64,000 nt of DNA. Source: Curvularia sp. ZM96. Its lineage: Eukaryota > Ascomycota > Dothideomycetes > Pleosporales > Pleosporaceae. A program made the translations under genes and the position numbers. The notes beneath the pieces were generated by a model that was given only the letters and a program-made list of their open reading frames with translations, ran no database searches and had not been told where the DNA came from. Positions 45,998 to 56,489 of this stretch are shown here, piece after piece. The stretch is from contig JAJGBQ010000001.1 in assembly GCA_022457065.1 (NCBI GenBank), positions 310,001-374,000 on the forward strand, given 5' to 3'. Positions within the stretch are counted from its first letter, which is position 1. Every line of letters begins with the position of its first letter.

Positions 45998-47004
45998 ATG
46001 CGCACGGCGTTGAGAAGAATCTCGTGCTTGAGCTCTCAATTTCCCCGCACTTACTCGCCACGCTTGTTTCACACTTCGTCATCTACAATGGCAGCTTTGA
46101 ATATCAACTCCCAATACACGATGCCTTCGGGCTACAAAATCCCCGTACTCGGTTATGGGGTTTACCAGACACCTGCAGACATTGCTGCAGAAGTGGTCCA
46201 GCACGCTGTCAAGGTCGGGTATCGCCATGTTGACTCGGCTGTGGCATACAAGAACGAAGCCCCTTCTGCAGAAGGCATGAAGAAGTCCGGAATTCCAAGA
46301 GATGAGCTTTTCTTCACGACCAAAATTCCACCGAAAGACATGTCGTACGAAACAGCAAAAAAGCATATCGACAATACGCTTCAGATCACCGGCTTTGATT
46401 ACGTTGATCTCTACCTGCTACACAGTCCATACGGAGGTAAGGATAACCGGATCGGCGCCTGGAAGGCGCTTGTTGAGGGTGTGCAAGCTGGTAAGATACG
46501 GTCAATTGGTGTTTCGAACTATGGCGTCCATCACCTGGACGAACTTGAGACATGGATCAAAGAGACAGAAGCGAAGGAGGGCAAAGGCAAAGGGGGAGTG
46601 ATTAGTGTCAATCAGGTCGAGTTGCATCCTTGGCTTGCGCGTCCAGACATCGCAGAATGGTGCAAGAAGCGGGGTGTATTATGCGAAGCGTATTGCCCTA
46701 TTGTACGCGCCCTGAAGAATGACGACCCATTGCTCAAGCCACTGGCGCAGAAGTACAACAAGACACCTTCCCAGATTTTGTTAAGATGGAGCTTGCAGAT
46801 GGTATGTCTGACATCTTCGATGGTATAGTTGCAGAAACTAAGGACAAGCAGGGCTTTGTACCACTTCCTAAGTCGGTCACCAAATCCAGAATCGAAGAGA
46901 ACGCCCAGATCTTTGACTTTGAACTGTCGGAAGCTGACATGAAGAGCCTGGATACTGGAGTGTACGAGCCTTGCGCATGGGATCCTACCGTCAGCCATGA
47001 CTAG
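45998..47004 (+). CDS. Aldo-keto reductase with N-terminal mitochondrial-type leader
   Basis: An NADPH-dependent carbonyl reductase of the AKR superfamily. Exons 45998-46801 and 46852-47004 give 318 aa. The catalytic tetrad is complete: D79 and Y84 in HVDSAVAYKNE, K109 in TTKIPP and H142 in LYLLHSP. Further blocks are IRSIGVSNYG, VNQVELHPWL and the cofactor-binding end FVPLPKSVTKSRIEEN. The first 30 residues (RTALRRISCLSSQFPRTYSP then FHTSSS) are rich in Arg/Ser and lack acidic residues, like a mitochondrial presequence. A second ATG at 46088 (MAALNINSQY) would give a normal-length cytosolic enzyme of 288 aa. Dual localisation by alternative starts is plausible but is inference. The Hsp31-like gene lies 381 bp downstream on the same strand. 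Confidence 0.92.
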
Positions 47005-47385
47005 AGGCAGTAATGCTCTACTAGGGTTTTGGGAATGAAGAAATTGAATGGAAGTCTATAAGAAACTCGCCACGAGTCATTCACTCTATCCGTCATTATA
47101 CGCAACATCGAATTGTTATCCATGCCGAGGTCGTGCCAAAAACATGTGATATGGGGCTGTGAGGAAATATTGGGTACTCAAGTGGATTGTCGCGTCGCGT
47201 ATGACGTTGGTAACGCGAAGAAATGTGCCTACGTCATACTGACCTGCGCATGAGAAACACAATGCCAGCATCAACGACTCTACAAAATAGCCACTCTCTC
47301 AACTTCGATAATAACCATTGATACCCATTCAAACCATCAATTGCCTACTTAATTCCAGTTTTTTTCAGACTTCATAAAATCCACC
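47005..47385. other. Intergenic region between AKR and Hsp31-like genes
   Basis: The 381 bases hold the AKR 3'UTR and the promoter/5'UTR of the DJ-1-like gene. A TTTTTTTCAG just before the ATG resembles an intron acceptor, so a 5'UTR intron is possible. Confidence 0.35.
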
Positions 47386-48144
47386 ATGGCGCCGAGCAAA
47401 AAGGTCCTCATCGTCCTCTCCGACGCTAGCTCTTTTCCTCTATACAACACAGGCAGCGATGGAAAGACGGTCTCGCAAGATTCCGGCTACTTTCTCATGG
47501 AGCTTGCAAAGCCTCTTGCCAAGATTCTGGACGCAGGCTACGAAGTCACGTTTGCATCGCCCGAAGGCAAAGAGCCTACACCCGACCCTCTTAGTTTATC
47601 ACTAGCTGCTTTTGCAGGCAACTACTATGAGAAGCAGCGCGAGCTGGACTTGATTGAACGAATGAAGAAGGAGAACGGCTTTTCGAGGCCAAAGAAGTTT
47701 TCGGAGATTAGCGACGAGGAACTTAAGAGCTTCAGTGGTGTTTTCATCCCGGGTGGCCATGCACCTTTGAGGGATTTGGGCGACAACCCGGAACTAGGTC
47801 GCGTGCTGTCTCACTTCCACGGCGAGTCCAAGCCAACAGCAGCCATTTGCCATGGACCCTGGGCGTTCCTATCGACCAAGTATGGACCTAAGAAGACCTT
47901 TGAGTACAAGGGTTACAAGATGACAAGCTGGTCGGACGCGGAGGAGAAGGTGATGGAGACAATACTCAGGGGCGAGATTGACAAGGTCGAGAGTACATTG
48001 AGGGAGGAGGGAGCCGATATGCAGGAGGGTGTCGCGAAGAGCATGGGTAGCATCACTGTCGACAGGGAGCTTGTTACAGGCGACAACCCCATGGCGGCGA
48101 ATGCTCTTGGTGACAAGTTCTTGGAAATGATGGCTGCGAGATGA
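47386..48144 (+). CDS. DJ-1/PfpI family protein, Hsp31-type glyoxalase III
   Basis: A probable glutathione-independent glyoxalase/chaperone that converts methylglyoxal to lactate. The single exon encodes 252 aa. The Hsp31-type catalytic set is visible: E39 in FLMELAKP, C155 in the nucleophile elbow TAAICHGPWAF, and H156. Other marks are GVFIPGGHAPLRDL, FASPEGKEPTPDP and the C-terminal TVDRELVTGDNPMAANALG. Length fits the Hsp31 branch (about 235-255 aa) rather than DJ-1 itself (about 190). Next to the AKR it suggests a local pair for reactive-aldehyde removal. No targeting signal, so probably cytosolic. Confidence 0.92.
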   Translation: MAPSKKVLIVLSDASSFPLYNTGSDGKTVSQDSGYFLMELAKPLAKILDAGYEVTFASPEGKEPTPDPLSLSLAAFAGNYYEKQRELDLIERMKKENGFSRPKKFSEISDEELKSFSGVFIPGGHAPLRDLGDNPELGRVLSHFHGESKPTAAICHGPWAFLSTKYGPKKTFEYKGYKMTSWSDAEEKVMETILRGEIDKVESTLREEGADMQEGVAKSMGSITVDRELVTGDNPMAANALGDKFLEMMAAR

Positions 48145-49498
48145 GGGGGTGTGCTGAGGATGCAAATGTCTTTCTAGTCCAATGAGCAAAATAAACTGTG
48201 TAACCATACCTCGACACCTTCGGGGTTTAACGTGCAACCCATAGGCCTCGCATGTTAATGCTTCCTCATCCTCTTACATAAAAGTAGCGTCTTTAATTTA
48301 CTTCGGTCTCGGGTTTCTTCCATTTTGGTAGAAATCAATGGCGCTAGGGGCCTGAGACAGAACCTTGGCAGGAAAATCACATAGTATAGAGGGGTTATCT
48401 GGATTTGGATTAGTTTGGAAGTTCCCACTTCAATGATTAGATACTACTCCACCACCTGCCTATACAGGTATGGCGAAAAAGTTTAAGCAGGATAGAATCC
48501 CACACTCCGAAATAAGAGCGCTCCAAGTACTTGGTTTAGTGCTAGTAGAACTTCCTCCTATGCTGGCAAAGGCTATTAGATGCTGATATCTTCCTCCGTC
48601 GAAGAAAGGCTACCGGAAAACGGGACCGAAAAATACGAACGAACCAGGTCTAGAGCTCTTGTCGTTACACATGCTGTATTCAACGTACAGCAGTTAGCGA
48701 ATACGAATTCCCACTTGCCTACTGTATAACCGCACCACAATCTGGTGCTACCCCTACTTATCATATAGAGTAAAGCGTAAATGATGTTGCGCTTGGCTGA
48801 GGCTGATTTCATGACAAATTAAAATACTATGACGGGTCAAAAAAGAGTATCCATGCTAGGAGGTTAGCACTAAACGGTGCCGCGGGTGTATGAAAAAGTG
48901 TCGGAGTATATCTACCTATAGTTCTGACAGGAGCTCTGGGTATCACCTTTTGCTTCCGCAACAGGTAGAGCTGTAGTCGCTGGGTAATGAATTGTTACGA
49001 TTTTTGAGCATAGTTGAAAAGTGTGATTCCCACAATGTTGGCAAAACATGATGCGATTGGCATTCGGCTAAAATACCATAACAACCAGTAGAGACTTTCA
49101 TCACAGATTACATTAGTACTTGCTGAAGATGGAGGGAACCAATCGGTTTACTGACCACTGTTACCTGGGTTTGCCGAGTATATGCAGCTGGGGTAAGAAA
49201 GTCTGGTAAGGTGGGGCTGTACCACCCAGAGCTTCAGCTTTCAAGAGTACACCCACTGTACGGTATTGCATTCAGCTCCAACGGTCTAATGCACCGTTGT
49301 GCTCATATGAGTAGTTCCAACCGAGATGAATCGTCGATTATGTGATGGAGCAAAGAACGACCTGACCGGAATAGTGTTCAGGCTGTATATATAAGAGTCT
49401 AGGAACTCCCTTGATCCTATGCACTGCAATCCAACACTATTCGACCAGCTCAATACAACCCACTCTCAAAACCTGCTTTCATTTTCAAACTGATCATC
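48145..49498. other. AT-richer intergenic region, possible decayed repeat, and promoter of the small secreted gene
   Basis: Composition by eye is more A/T-rich with many short stop-interrupted frames, as in decayed repeats, but I found no terminal repeats or transposase motif. At the right end, a long TATA box, TATATATAA at 49386-49394, lies 105 bp before the start of the small secreted protein gene. Confidence 0.4.
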
Positions 49499-49914
49499 AT
49501 GAAACTCGAAGCTATTCTTATCAGCGCCCTCGCCGCCACATCATCTGCCTACACTATCAGCCTGTACAGCGCCAACGACTACCAGGGCACTCAGCGTTCC
49601 TACGTAAGCTCATCATGTCTATAATCTTCCCAACCATATTGCACAGCTGACTGAGTTCGAAGACTACCAACGGTGCCCACACCCCTGGCTTCACTGTCAA
49701 GTCGTGGATCTGGAGCTCTGGCCTTGCAGACGGCTGTTGCGTCGTGTTCTGCAGAGGCAGCACCGTAAGTTCGAGTATCAGGTGCGATGACGATCACTGA
49801 CTGATTCTTCGCAAGAATGTGGGACGTTACTGCAGCTCTGCGCGTAATGCTGCTTCTACTGCTGGCGTGACTAAGGTTGTTACTGGATGTGGCAGCACCG
49901 TTCTCAACTGCTAG
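49499..49914 (+). CDS. Small cysteine-rich secreted protein (101 aa), three-exon gene
   Basis: Three short exons, 49499-49603, 49663-49764 and 49816-49914 (105, 102 and 99 nt), are joined by two phase-0 GT-AG introns of 59 and 51 bp. Joined, they read from ATG to a stop without interruption. The signal peptide MKLEAILISALAATSSA is clear. The mature part (about 84 aa) has six cysteines, C60, C61, C65, C75, C94 and C101, including a GCCVVFC cluster, enough for three disulfides. The start of the mature chain (YTISLYSANDYQGTQ) and the SWIWSSG segment recall beta-strand Greek-key/crystallin-like folds, but I cannot name a family. Size, secretion and cysteine content fit a secreted effector-like or antimicrobial-type protein; that role is only inference. 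A strong TATA box precedes it. Confidence 0.8.
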
Positions 49915-51802
49915 AGGATGTAGAGGATGTAAATGAAATGATGTCAGCATTGGGGATGCTTGACGAGGCAAGCCTGGAAGATGGTAGCACCTAACATTAA
50001 TTGACATGATTGTATACCGGCTGGCAATTTGCTACTCCATTGTACATCGTGAGATCATGAGATGTTAGTACCGTTCTTAATATTGCATCCTTGAGACCAA
50101 TCAACGGAGATTTGGCTTTTAGTATGGCCATTGACTGCCAACAGGTAAGGGCCTCTAACGTACCCAGAGAAGCAGGGGAAAGACTTTGAGGGACTGCTTA
50201 GGCTCAGCTGAGCTTGGTCGTACATGACCACAACAACTGACCGCAGTTGTGGAGTTGGCCTTCATAAACGACTATGTCGCAGACGATTAAACCCTTTAAG
50301 TTGAGGTTTCCCAAGGAGAAGTGGGAGACACAACGTTATGAGACAAAAGTTAGGGCACTTCAGGGTCCGGTTATATTTGTGGTTCCGTAGACGTCAGTTT
50401 CCCGATTTCGTTGCGATGATCATCGATGCTTTCCCTCATCAAACATTTCTGAATCATCAACGTACGCAATCAATGATGTACGGTGTAGTCTGGGCGTTGA
50501 GGGGCATTTGCCAATGTCGTTATGATAATAAGGAAGAAGGCATGGTGATATTGCCATCCTCATAGGCTATTTCTTTCCCCCCTGCATGGATTCAGCCGCA
50601 GCCTTACCCGCTTGACCGATTTGGCAGACAGCCGGCGTGGTATAGACACTGGTTCCCGCTGCCCCACTTCGCTCTCGAAAGAGCAGTCTGTCCGGAGTCA
50701 TGCGTTCTCAGGCTTTGCGGCTACAAAACCTGTACGCTTGTAGTCTCCCCCTATCCTTCAGCCGTCATGTGCCGCAGATCATAACCCAAAATCTATTCAT
50801 TGTGATAACCCCCACGTTGAGTCACGTGTTCTCTCCTTCACCGCCACTAGACTGCTATATTTTAGTACTCTCTCTGCTTGCTCTTCCGATTCATATAAGC
50901 AGGGAATATGCCAGCTCTGGTAATAGTGAAGCCCTTGCAATAACAGCAATGAACTAATCCTCAAAATCTTTCATGCCCCGACTGATCACTTCTTCCTGCT
51001 AGATGCTTTTTCGGCCTTAGGCTTCTTTCTTTTCAGTCACATGCATGCTAGATGAAAATACCTCGCAAACAAACAAAGCCAACGATGAAGACTAAGTCGA
51101 CGGTTGCGCATCTTAATATTCTGCTCAGCAGAAATATTACGCACTATACAGGGGTACAAGCAGAGTTTGTGTAAAGCGGATACTATGAACCAAGCTATCT
51201 CGCGACGGCGGCGAGTAATGGGTCACCGAGATACGGATACATGCGGAACCGGTGAGCACACTACCGCGACCCACACGTGCCTCTCGCTCCCTAACGTCAT
51301 GTTGCACAATCACACTGGGCGACAACAGAAAATGTCGCAGCGCACCGAGGTGCCAGAAACAAGACGGCTTCATTGCCTAGGCTTGTCGAGAGTCGGTGAT
51401 CGCCGAATGAATCCATAGCTCGCCAACCCCGCACACCAGAGACAACATCTGCTAGCGATCACCGCCCATATTGCGTTTATGCCATGCAACTCGGACCAGC
51501 CCACGCCCTGCCTAGTATGTAGTGCCAGGAGCGCCAGGACAATCGATTGGGGGGGATTGGAAATCAGCAGCCGTGGGGCAATCGACGGCAAGGGGAACCA
51601 GTCGCGGCCTCAATCCCTACTTAGCTGCCGTTGGCCGTCGTCGGCCCCGATTTGGCGACCCTTTTCTTTTCGAGTGCCGGAAAAGCATAGTTGGAGTATG
51701 ACGCAGGGCCAATCGAGAGCCTACCACGATTACGATCTACGTTTATATAGCTGAACTGCAGCTTCACATCGGCTGCCCGGTCTCAGACGTCGCCACCGCA
51801 GC
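49915..51802. other. 1.9-kb intergenic region
   Basis: No gene is supported. The right end holds the promoter of the oxoprolinase-like gene, with TTATATAGC at 51744-51752, about 55 bp before its ATG. Confidence 0.4.
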
Positions 51803-54800
51803 ATGGCTGTCCCTGGATATAGGCTGGGTGTTGATGTTGGAGGGTGAGTAGAGTGTCGTTCCAAACTTGCTGCACTGGCTCGCCACTACACAGGCTCTGC
51901 AGACCCAGCAGACCCAGCAGCTAGTTTATAGTCACTGCTGGGGCTATTGCTATGGTGGCTGCGGTGGCAGTGCCGAAGTACCGTATGCCAAAGAGCCACA
52001 GCTCTAATCCCCTGCCCCTCCTTTCAAACGTGCCCCAGCACGGCACAAAAGCCATGGCGTGCGGCTGACTCAAGCTCAGGACCTTTACCGATGGTATGCA
52101 CTCCATAACATAGTATTTGTTACATCGCTCAACCAAATTCAGTCTGCGTCATTACCCCCAATGGAGAGGCTATCCGCACAAAGGTTCCAACGAATATTTA
52201 CGATCAGTCCATTGGCGTCCACGAGGGCGTGCAGCAAGCCCGCAAGATACTGAAAGACAAGTACGACTGGGAAGGCAAGTTCGAATACATACATCACGGC
52301 ACCACTACCGCCACCAATGCTGTCCTCGAAGGCAAGGGCGCCAAGTGCGGCCTGGTCGTCACCAAAGGCCACAAGGACCTTCTGGCCGTCAGGCGTAGCC
52401 ATATTCCGGGTGGACTCGGCGCCTGGATGAACTACGACCAGCCAGAACCTCTTGTGCCCCTGGAGCGAACAGTCGAGGTCAAAGAGCGCATCAAAATCGA
52501 TGGTAGCGTCTATTGTGAGCTCGATGAAAAGCGCTTTCGAGAGGACCTACAGGCTCTCAAGAAACAAGAGCCTCAAGCAATTGCGGTGTCGCTCATCAAT
52601 TCCTTCGCCAATAACGCTCATGAAGAGCGGATCAGGTCCATTTTACATGAAGAATTCGACCCGAACGTCGAGATTGTCACATCAACCGACGTCCTTCCAG
52701 AAATCCAAGAATACGAGCGCACCGTCACAACAGCCGCGAATGCGATGGTCAAACCCGTAGTTAAGAAGTACATGCAAAACCTTCAGAATAAGCTTGCCAA
52801 TGATACCGATATTATCCGCATCCTGAAGTCCGACGGAGACTTGACTTCAGTCCAGCTAGCAGGCGAATCACCTGTGCGTATTCTCATGAGCGGCCCAGCT
52901 GGTGGTGTCAAGGCTGTCTCGCACTTAGTCGCCAAGAACACACCCTACAAAAACCTTATCACCTTTGACATGGGCGGCACAAGTACTGACTGTGCCCTGC
53001 TCTCGGGCAGCGACGCCATCATTCGACAGGAGACCCAGATTGGCCATCTGTCAGTGCGTGCACCGTCGGTCGATGTAAACACTGTAGGGGCTGGGGGTGG
53101 CTCTATTGCGATATACAATGAGTTCACCAAGAGCCTTCGTGTGGGCCCAGAGTCTAGTGGTGCCACACCGGGTCCTGCAGCTTACGGAAAGGGCGGAGTA
53201 CAAGCAACTGTTACGGACGCGAACTTGGCGCTAGGAAGGTTACCATCGAAGCTTCTTGGAGGCAGTTTTGAGCTCGATGTCGCCGCATCCAACGCGGCAG
53301 TCGAGTCAATTGCAAAGCAGATGGGTATCGATATGACGTCGGCAGCCGAGGGAATCATCGATCTGGTGAACGAGTCCATGCATGGCGCACTTCGTTTGGT
53401 GTCTGTGGAACAAGGCTATGACCCACGAGACTTTGCGCTTGTGGCACTCGGTGGAGCAGGGCCTCTTCACGGTAATGCTCTTGGTAAGCTCCTTGGCTCC
53501 TGGCCTGTCATTGTGCCCCCTTCTCCCGGCGTGCTGTGTGCACAGGGTGATGCTATCACGAAGATGTCTTACGAGCAGACCTGCACATATATTCGAAACT
53601 TTTCGCAAATCTCAGAGGCGGAGCTCAAGGAGACACTGCATGGACTCGAACAGGACGGTGTGACCAAGATGAAGGCCTCACTTGCTAACGATGCTGCTAA
53701 ACTCCATGTCTTGTATCAAGCTGACATGCGATACAAGGGTCAGGCGATGACGCTTACTGTCGGCATAGAGTCTTCTGAGCTCGAAGGGTTGACCAAGCTG
53801 CTTGAGAATTTGCGCGATAGGTTTAATAAAGCGCATCATCAACAGTTTGGCTTCTCGAATGCTAATGCTGAGATCGAGACCATGCGCTTACGTGCCAAAG
53901 TCGTTGATGCTTCTGAAGAAGTGACCCTGAAGCCTCTCCAGCAAGCCCATACTTCAGAGCCATGGGACGGTGCTGTCATGGCAAAGCAAATCATCACATG
54001 CGATGGAAAGCAAGTAGAGGCAACCTTCTGGGACCGCGCGCTGCTCGGCGGTGCCGGGAAGAGGGTTTTTGGCCCAGCCGTCATCTCTGAGATGGACTCT
54101 AATACGCTTATCCTCCCTGGCTTCTTCGGCGAGATAGATTCCATGGGCAATATTCTCATATGGCCTGCAGAGAAGAAGGCATCAGAGAAGGCTGTGCATA
54201 CCAAAGAGTCTGCGCAACAGCTCATCAAGGAGCATCCCATTGTCACCACTCTCATTGGTTCTGCGCTAGGCTCTGTTCGGAGGGAGATGGATACTCTTGT
54301 TAGTAGCCTTGACGAAGAAACGTGAGTGCTAGATAGGAATTCGCTGACTGAACTGTAGATGCTTCGCTGTGCAATGAGTCCGGCTATTCGCGAGCAACAG
54401 GATGAGTTCAACGTCATCACCAACACCCGCGGCCAGATGCTCGTTGGACAATTCGGATCTTTCATAAAAGAATTTCTGAGCGGTTGGGATGGAACCATTG
54501 AAGAAGGTGACATATTCATCACCAACGATGTTTATCAGGTTGACGGTGCCGTCTCGCATCTTAACGACGTGGTAGCGCTGTTACCCATATACTACGAGCA
54601 CCGTCTTATAGGTTGGGCTGCCAACTTTGGTCATTTGACTGATGTTCAAGCCAAGGTTCCGGGATCCATGAGTATCAACGCTGGTACAATCTATGAGGAT
54701 GGCCTGCAGATCCCGATTGTTAAGCTCTACGCTAAAGGCGTGTACAACGAAAGTCTCGCAGCAGTACTCTTTCGAAATTCCCGAGCACCGGACTGGTTCC

Positions 54801-56277
54801 AGAGCGACCTCATGGCCCTTGTCACTGCCTGCCGTACCGCCGCTACTCGTGTCGTCGAGCTCTGCAACCGCTATACTCCAGAAGTGTACGAAGCGGCTAC
54901 CGAATCGTTACTAGAGAAAAATAGGGCTGCCATCAAGACGATTATCGACGAAAAGATTAGCTCCCAGGTATCAAGTTTCACAGACTTTATTGACGACGAT
55001 GGCCAAGGGATAGGCCCGTATGCGATATCCTGCTCCATGAAGAAGGAAAACGGCAAACTTGTGTTTGACTGGGACGGGACGTCGCCGCAATCCAGTTCTT
55101 CGATGAACTTTTACCTCTCGATCAACATGTTCAAGATGTTCGTCGGTTTCCACTTGTTGGCCGTCTACGATCCCCACGCCATTGTGAACGACGGCTTCCA
55201 CGATCTCCTCGATGTCAGGATCCCGACTGGTACAGTTCTTCGTCCTGTTCGACCGGCTGCCGTCAGTTGCCGAACACATCTCTTAGGCCGTGTGATGGAT
55301 ATCCTGCAAGCGCTCTTTGGGCAACAGAACCCTGAGCATCGCTGCGCCGCTGGCTTCTCGGACTCTCCACATCTCTTTTACTCTGGCTTTGATCCTGAGG
55401 GCGAATTCTTCTTGATGTACCAAATTGGTTTCGGTGGCGTTCCTGCGCGACCTATGGGCGATGGACCCGACTGCCACTGCCTGTTCCCAGCTATCAAGTC
55501 GATTCCTTCTGAGAGCATTGAGCTCTACTTTCCCGTCATCATTGAGGCCAACGAAGCTTTGCCAGACTCCGGAGGCGCGGGATACTACCGTGGTGGCAAT
55601 GCACAAAGAACAATTTACAGATTCTTATGCGAAGGAGACGTCAGCATCCACGACGACAGATGGCTGATTAGTCCCTGGGGTGTAAATGGAGGAAAGCCTG
55701 GAAGTAGATCAAGAAAGGTGATGTATCGAAACAACAGTTATGGCACGGCGGCCGAAAAGGACAACATTGAGATGTGTCATTCCAAGCAAGACTACTTGCA
55801 TGTCTACCCAGGTGGGCTTTTAGATCTTACAGTACGACTAGCGACTGACAGCTCTCAGGTGACGTTTTGGAATGGGTGACCTGGGGCGGCGGAGGCCTTG
55901 GCGACCCGCTCACCCGCCCTCAGGAGCAAGTGGCCAAGGAGGTTCGCCGCCGGCTGGTCACTGTTGAAGGTGCCAAGGCCAATTACGGTGTTATTATCGA
56001 TCCGAAGACCTCCGCCGTCGATGAAGCTGCTACGGCGCGTCTTCGTGAAACCCAACACAATGAGCGTGCGAAGACGGGCTATAGCACGCGTGGTACAATT
56101 GACCGCGGAGGCACACTAAGCGAAATAATGCGTAGATGTGAGGCGGAGACGGGACTCAAGCCACCCACGCCACAATGGGAGAAGAAGGTATATGGACCGC
56201 ACGCAGGGCTGCCGTATGTGAAAGCATGGTATGAAAAGATGCAGAAGGAGGGAGTCATGATTTGGGACAAGATATAG
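51803..56277 (+). CDS. Fused hydantoinase/5-oxoprolinase (HyuA-HyuB), 1360 aa
   Basis: An ATP-dependent amide-ring opening enzyme of the 5-oxoprolinase/N-methylhydantoinase family. Five exons: 51803-51843, 52080-52093, 52143-54298, 54359-55811 and 55859-56277; total 4083 nt, in phase. The second exon is only 14 nt long. Joining it gives the conserved nucleotide/phosphate loop DVGGTFTDVCVITPNGE near residue 11. HyuA runs to about 710 (HHGTTTATNAVLEG, ITFDMGGTSTDCALL, GAGGGSIA). HyuB begins about 735 (EMDTL-MLRCAMSPAIREQQDEF) and shows FLSGWDGTIEEGDIFITNDV and WVTWGGGGLGDPL near the end. 5-oxoprolinase is about 1290 aa; whether the substrate is 5-oxoproline or a hydantoin is not settled by sequence. 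Intron 1 is 236 bp, unusually long for this window. Confidence 0.9.
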
Positions 56278-56489
56278 GCCATGTTCTACTCACATAGTTC
56301 AATCTTCATCCCGTCAAATTCACTGGTTCCGGACCTACTAATCGACCTTAGAATCAGACACTCCGCACACTCTCTCACGCTGCCAAAGATTGCTTTTGTA
56401 TCCAGGACAAATTCTCAATATCTACAGGAATCAACAATCTCGTATCTACAAGCGGCACCCGAGAACACTAGCCAGCAGACTCTTTCTTT
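56278..56489. other. Short convergent intergenic region
   Basis: The 212 bases contain two convergent 3'UTRs. Nothing else was seen. Confidence 0.3.

Noticed and set aside
54322..54358. GTGAGT donor at 54322 for intron 4 of the oxoprolinase gene
   Set aside because: It has a better consensus but shifts the frame into an early stop; the GTTAGT donor at 54299 keeps the HyuA-HyuB continuity.
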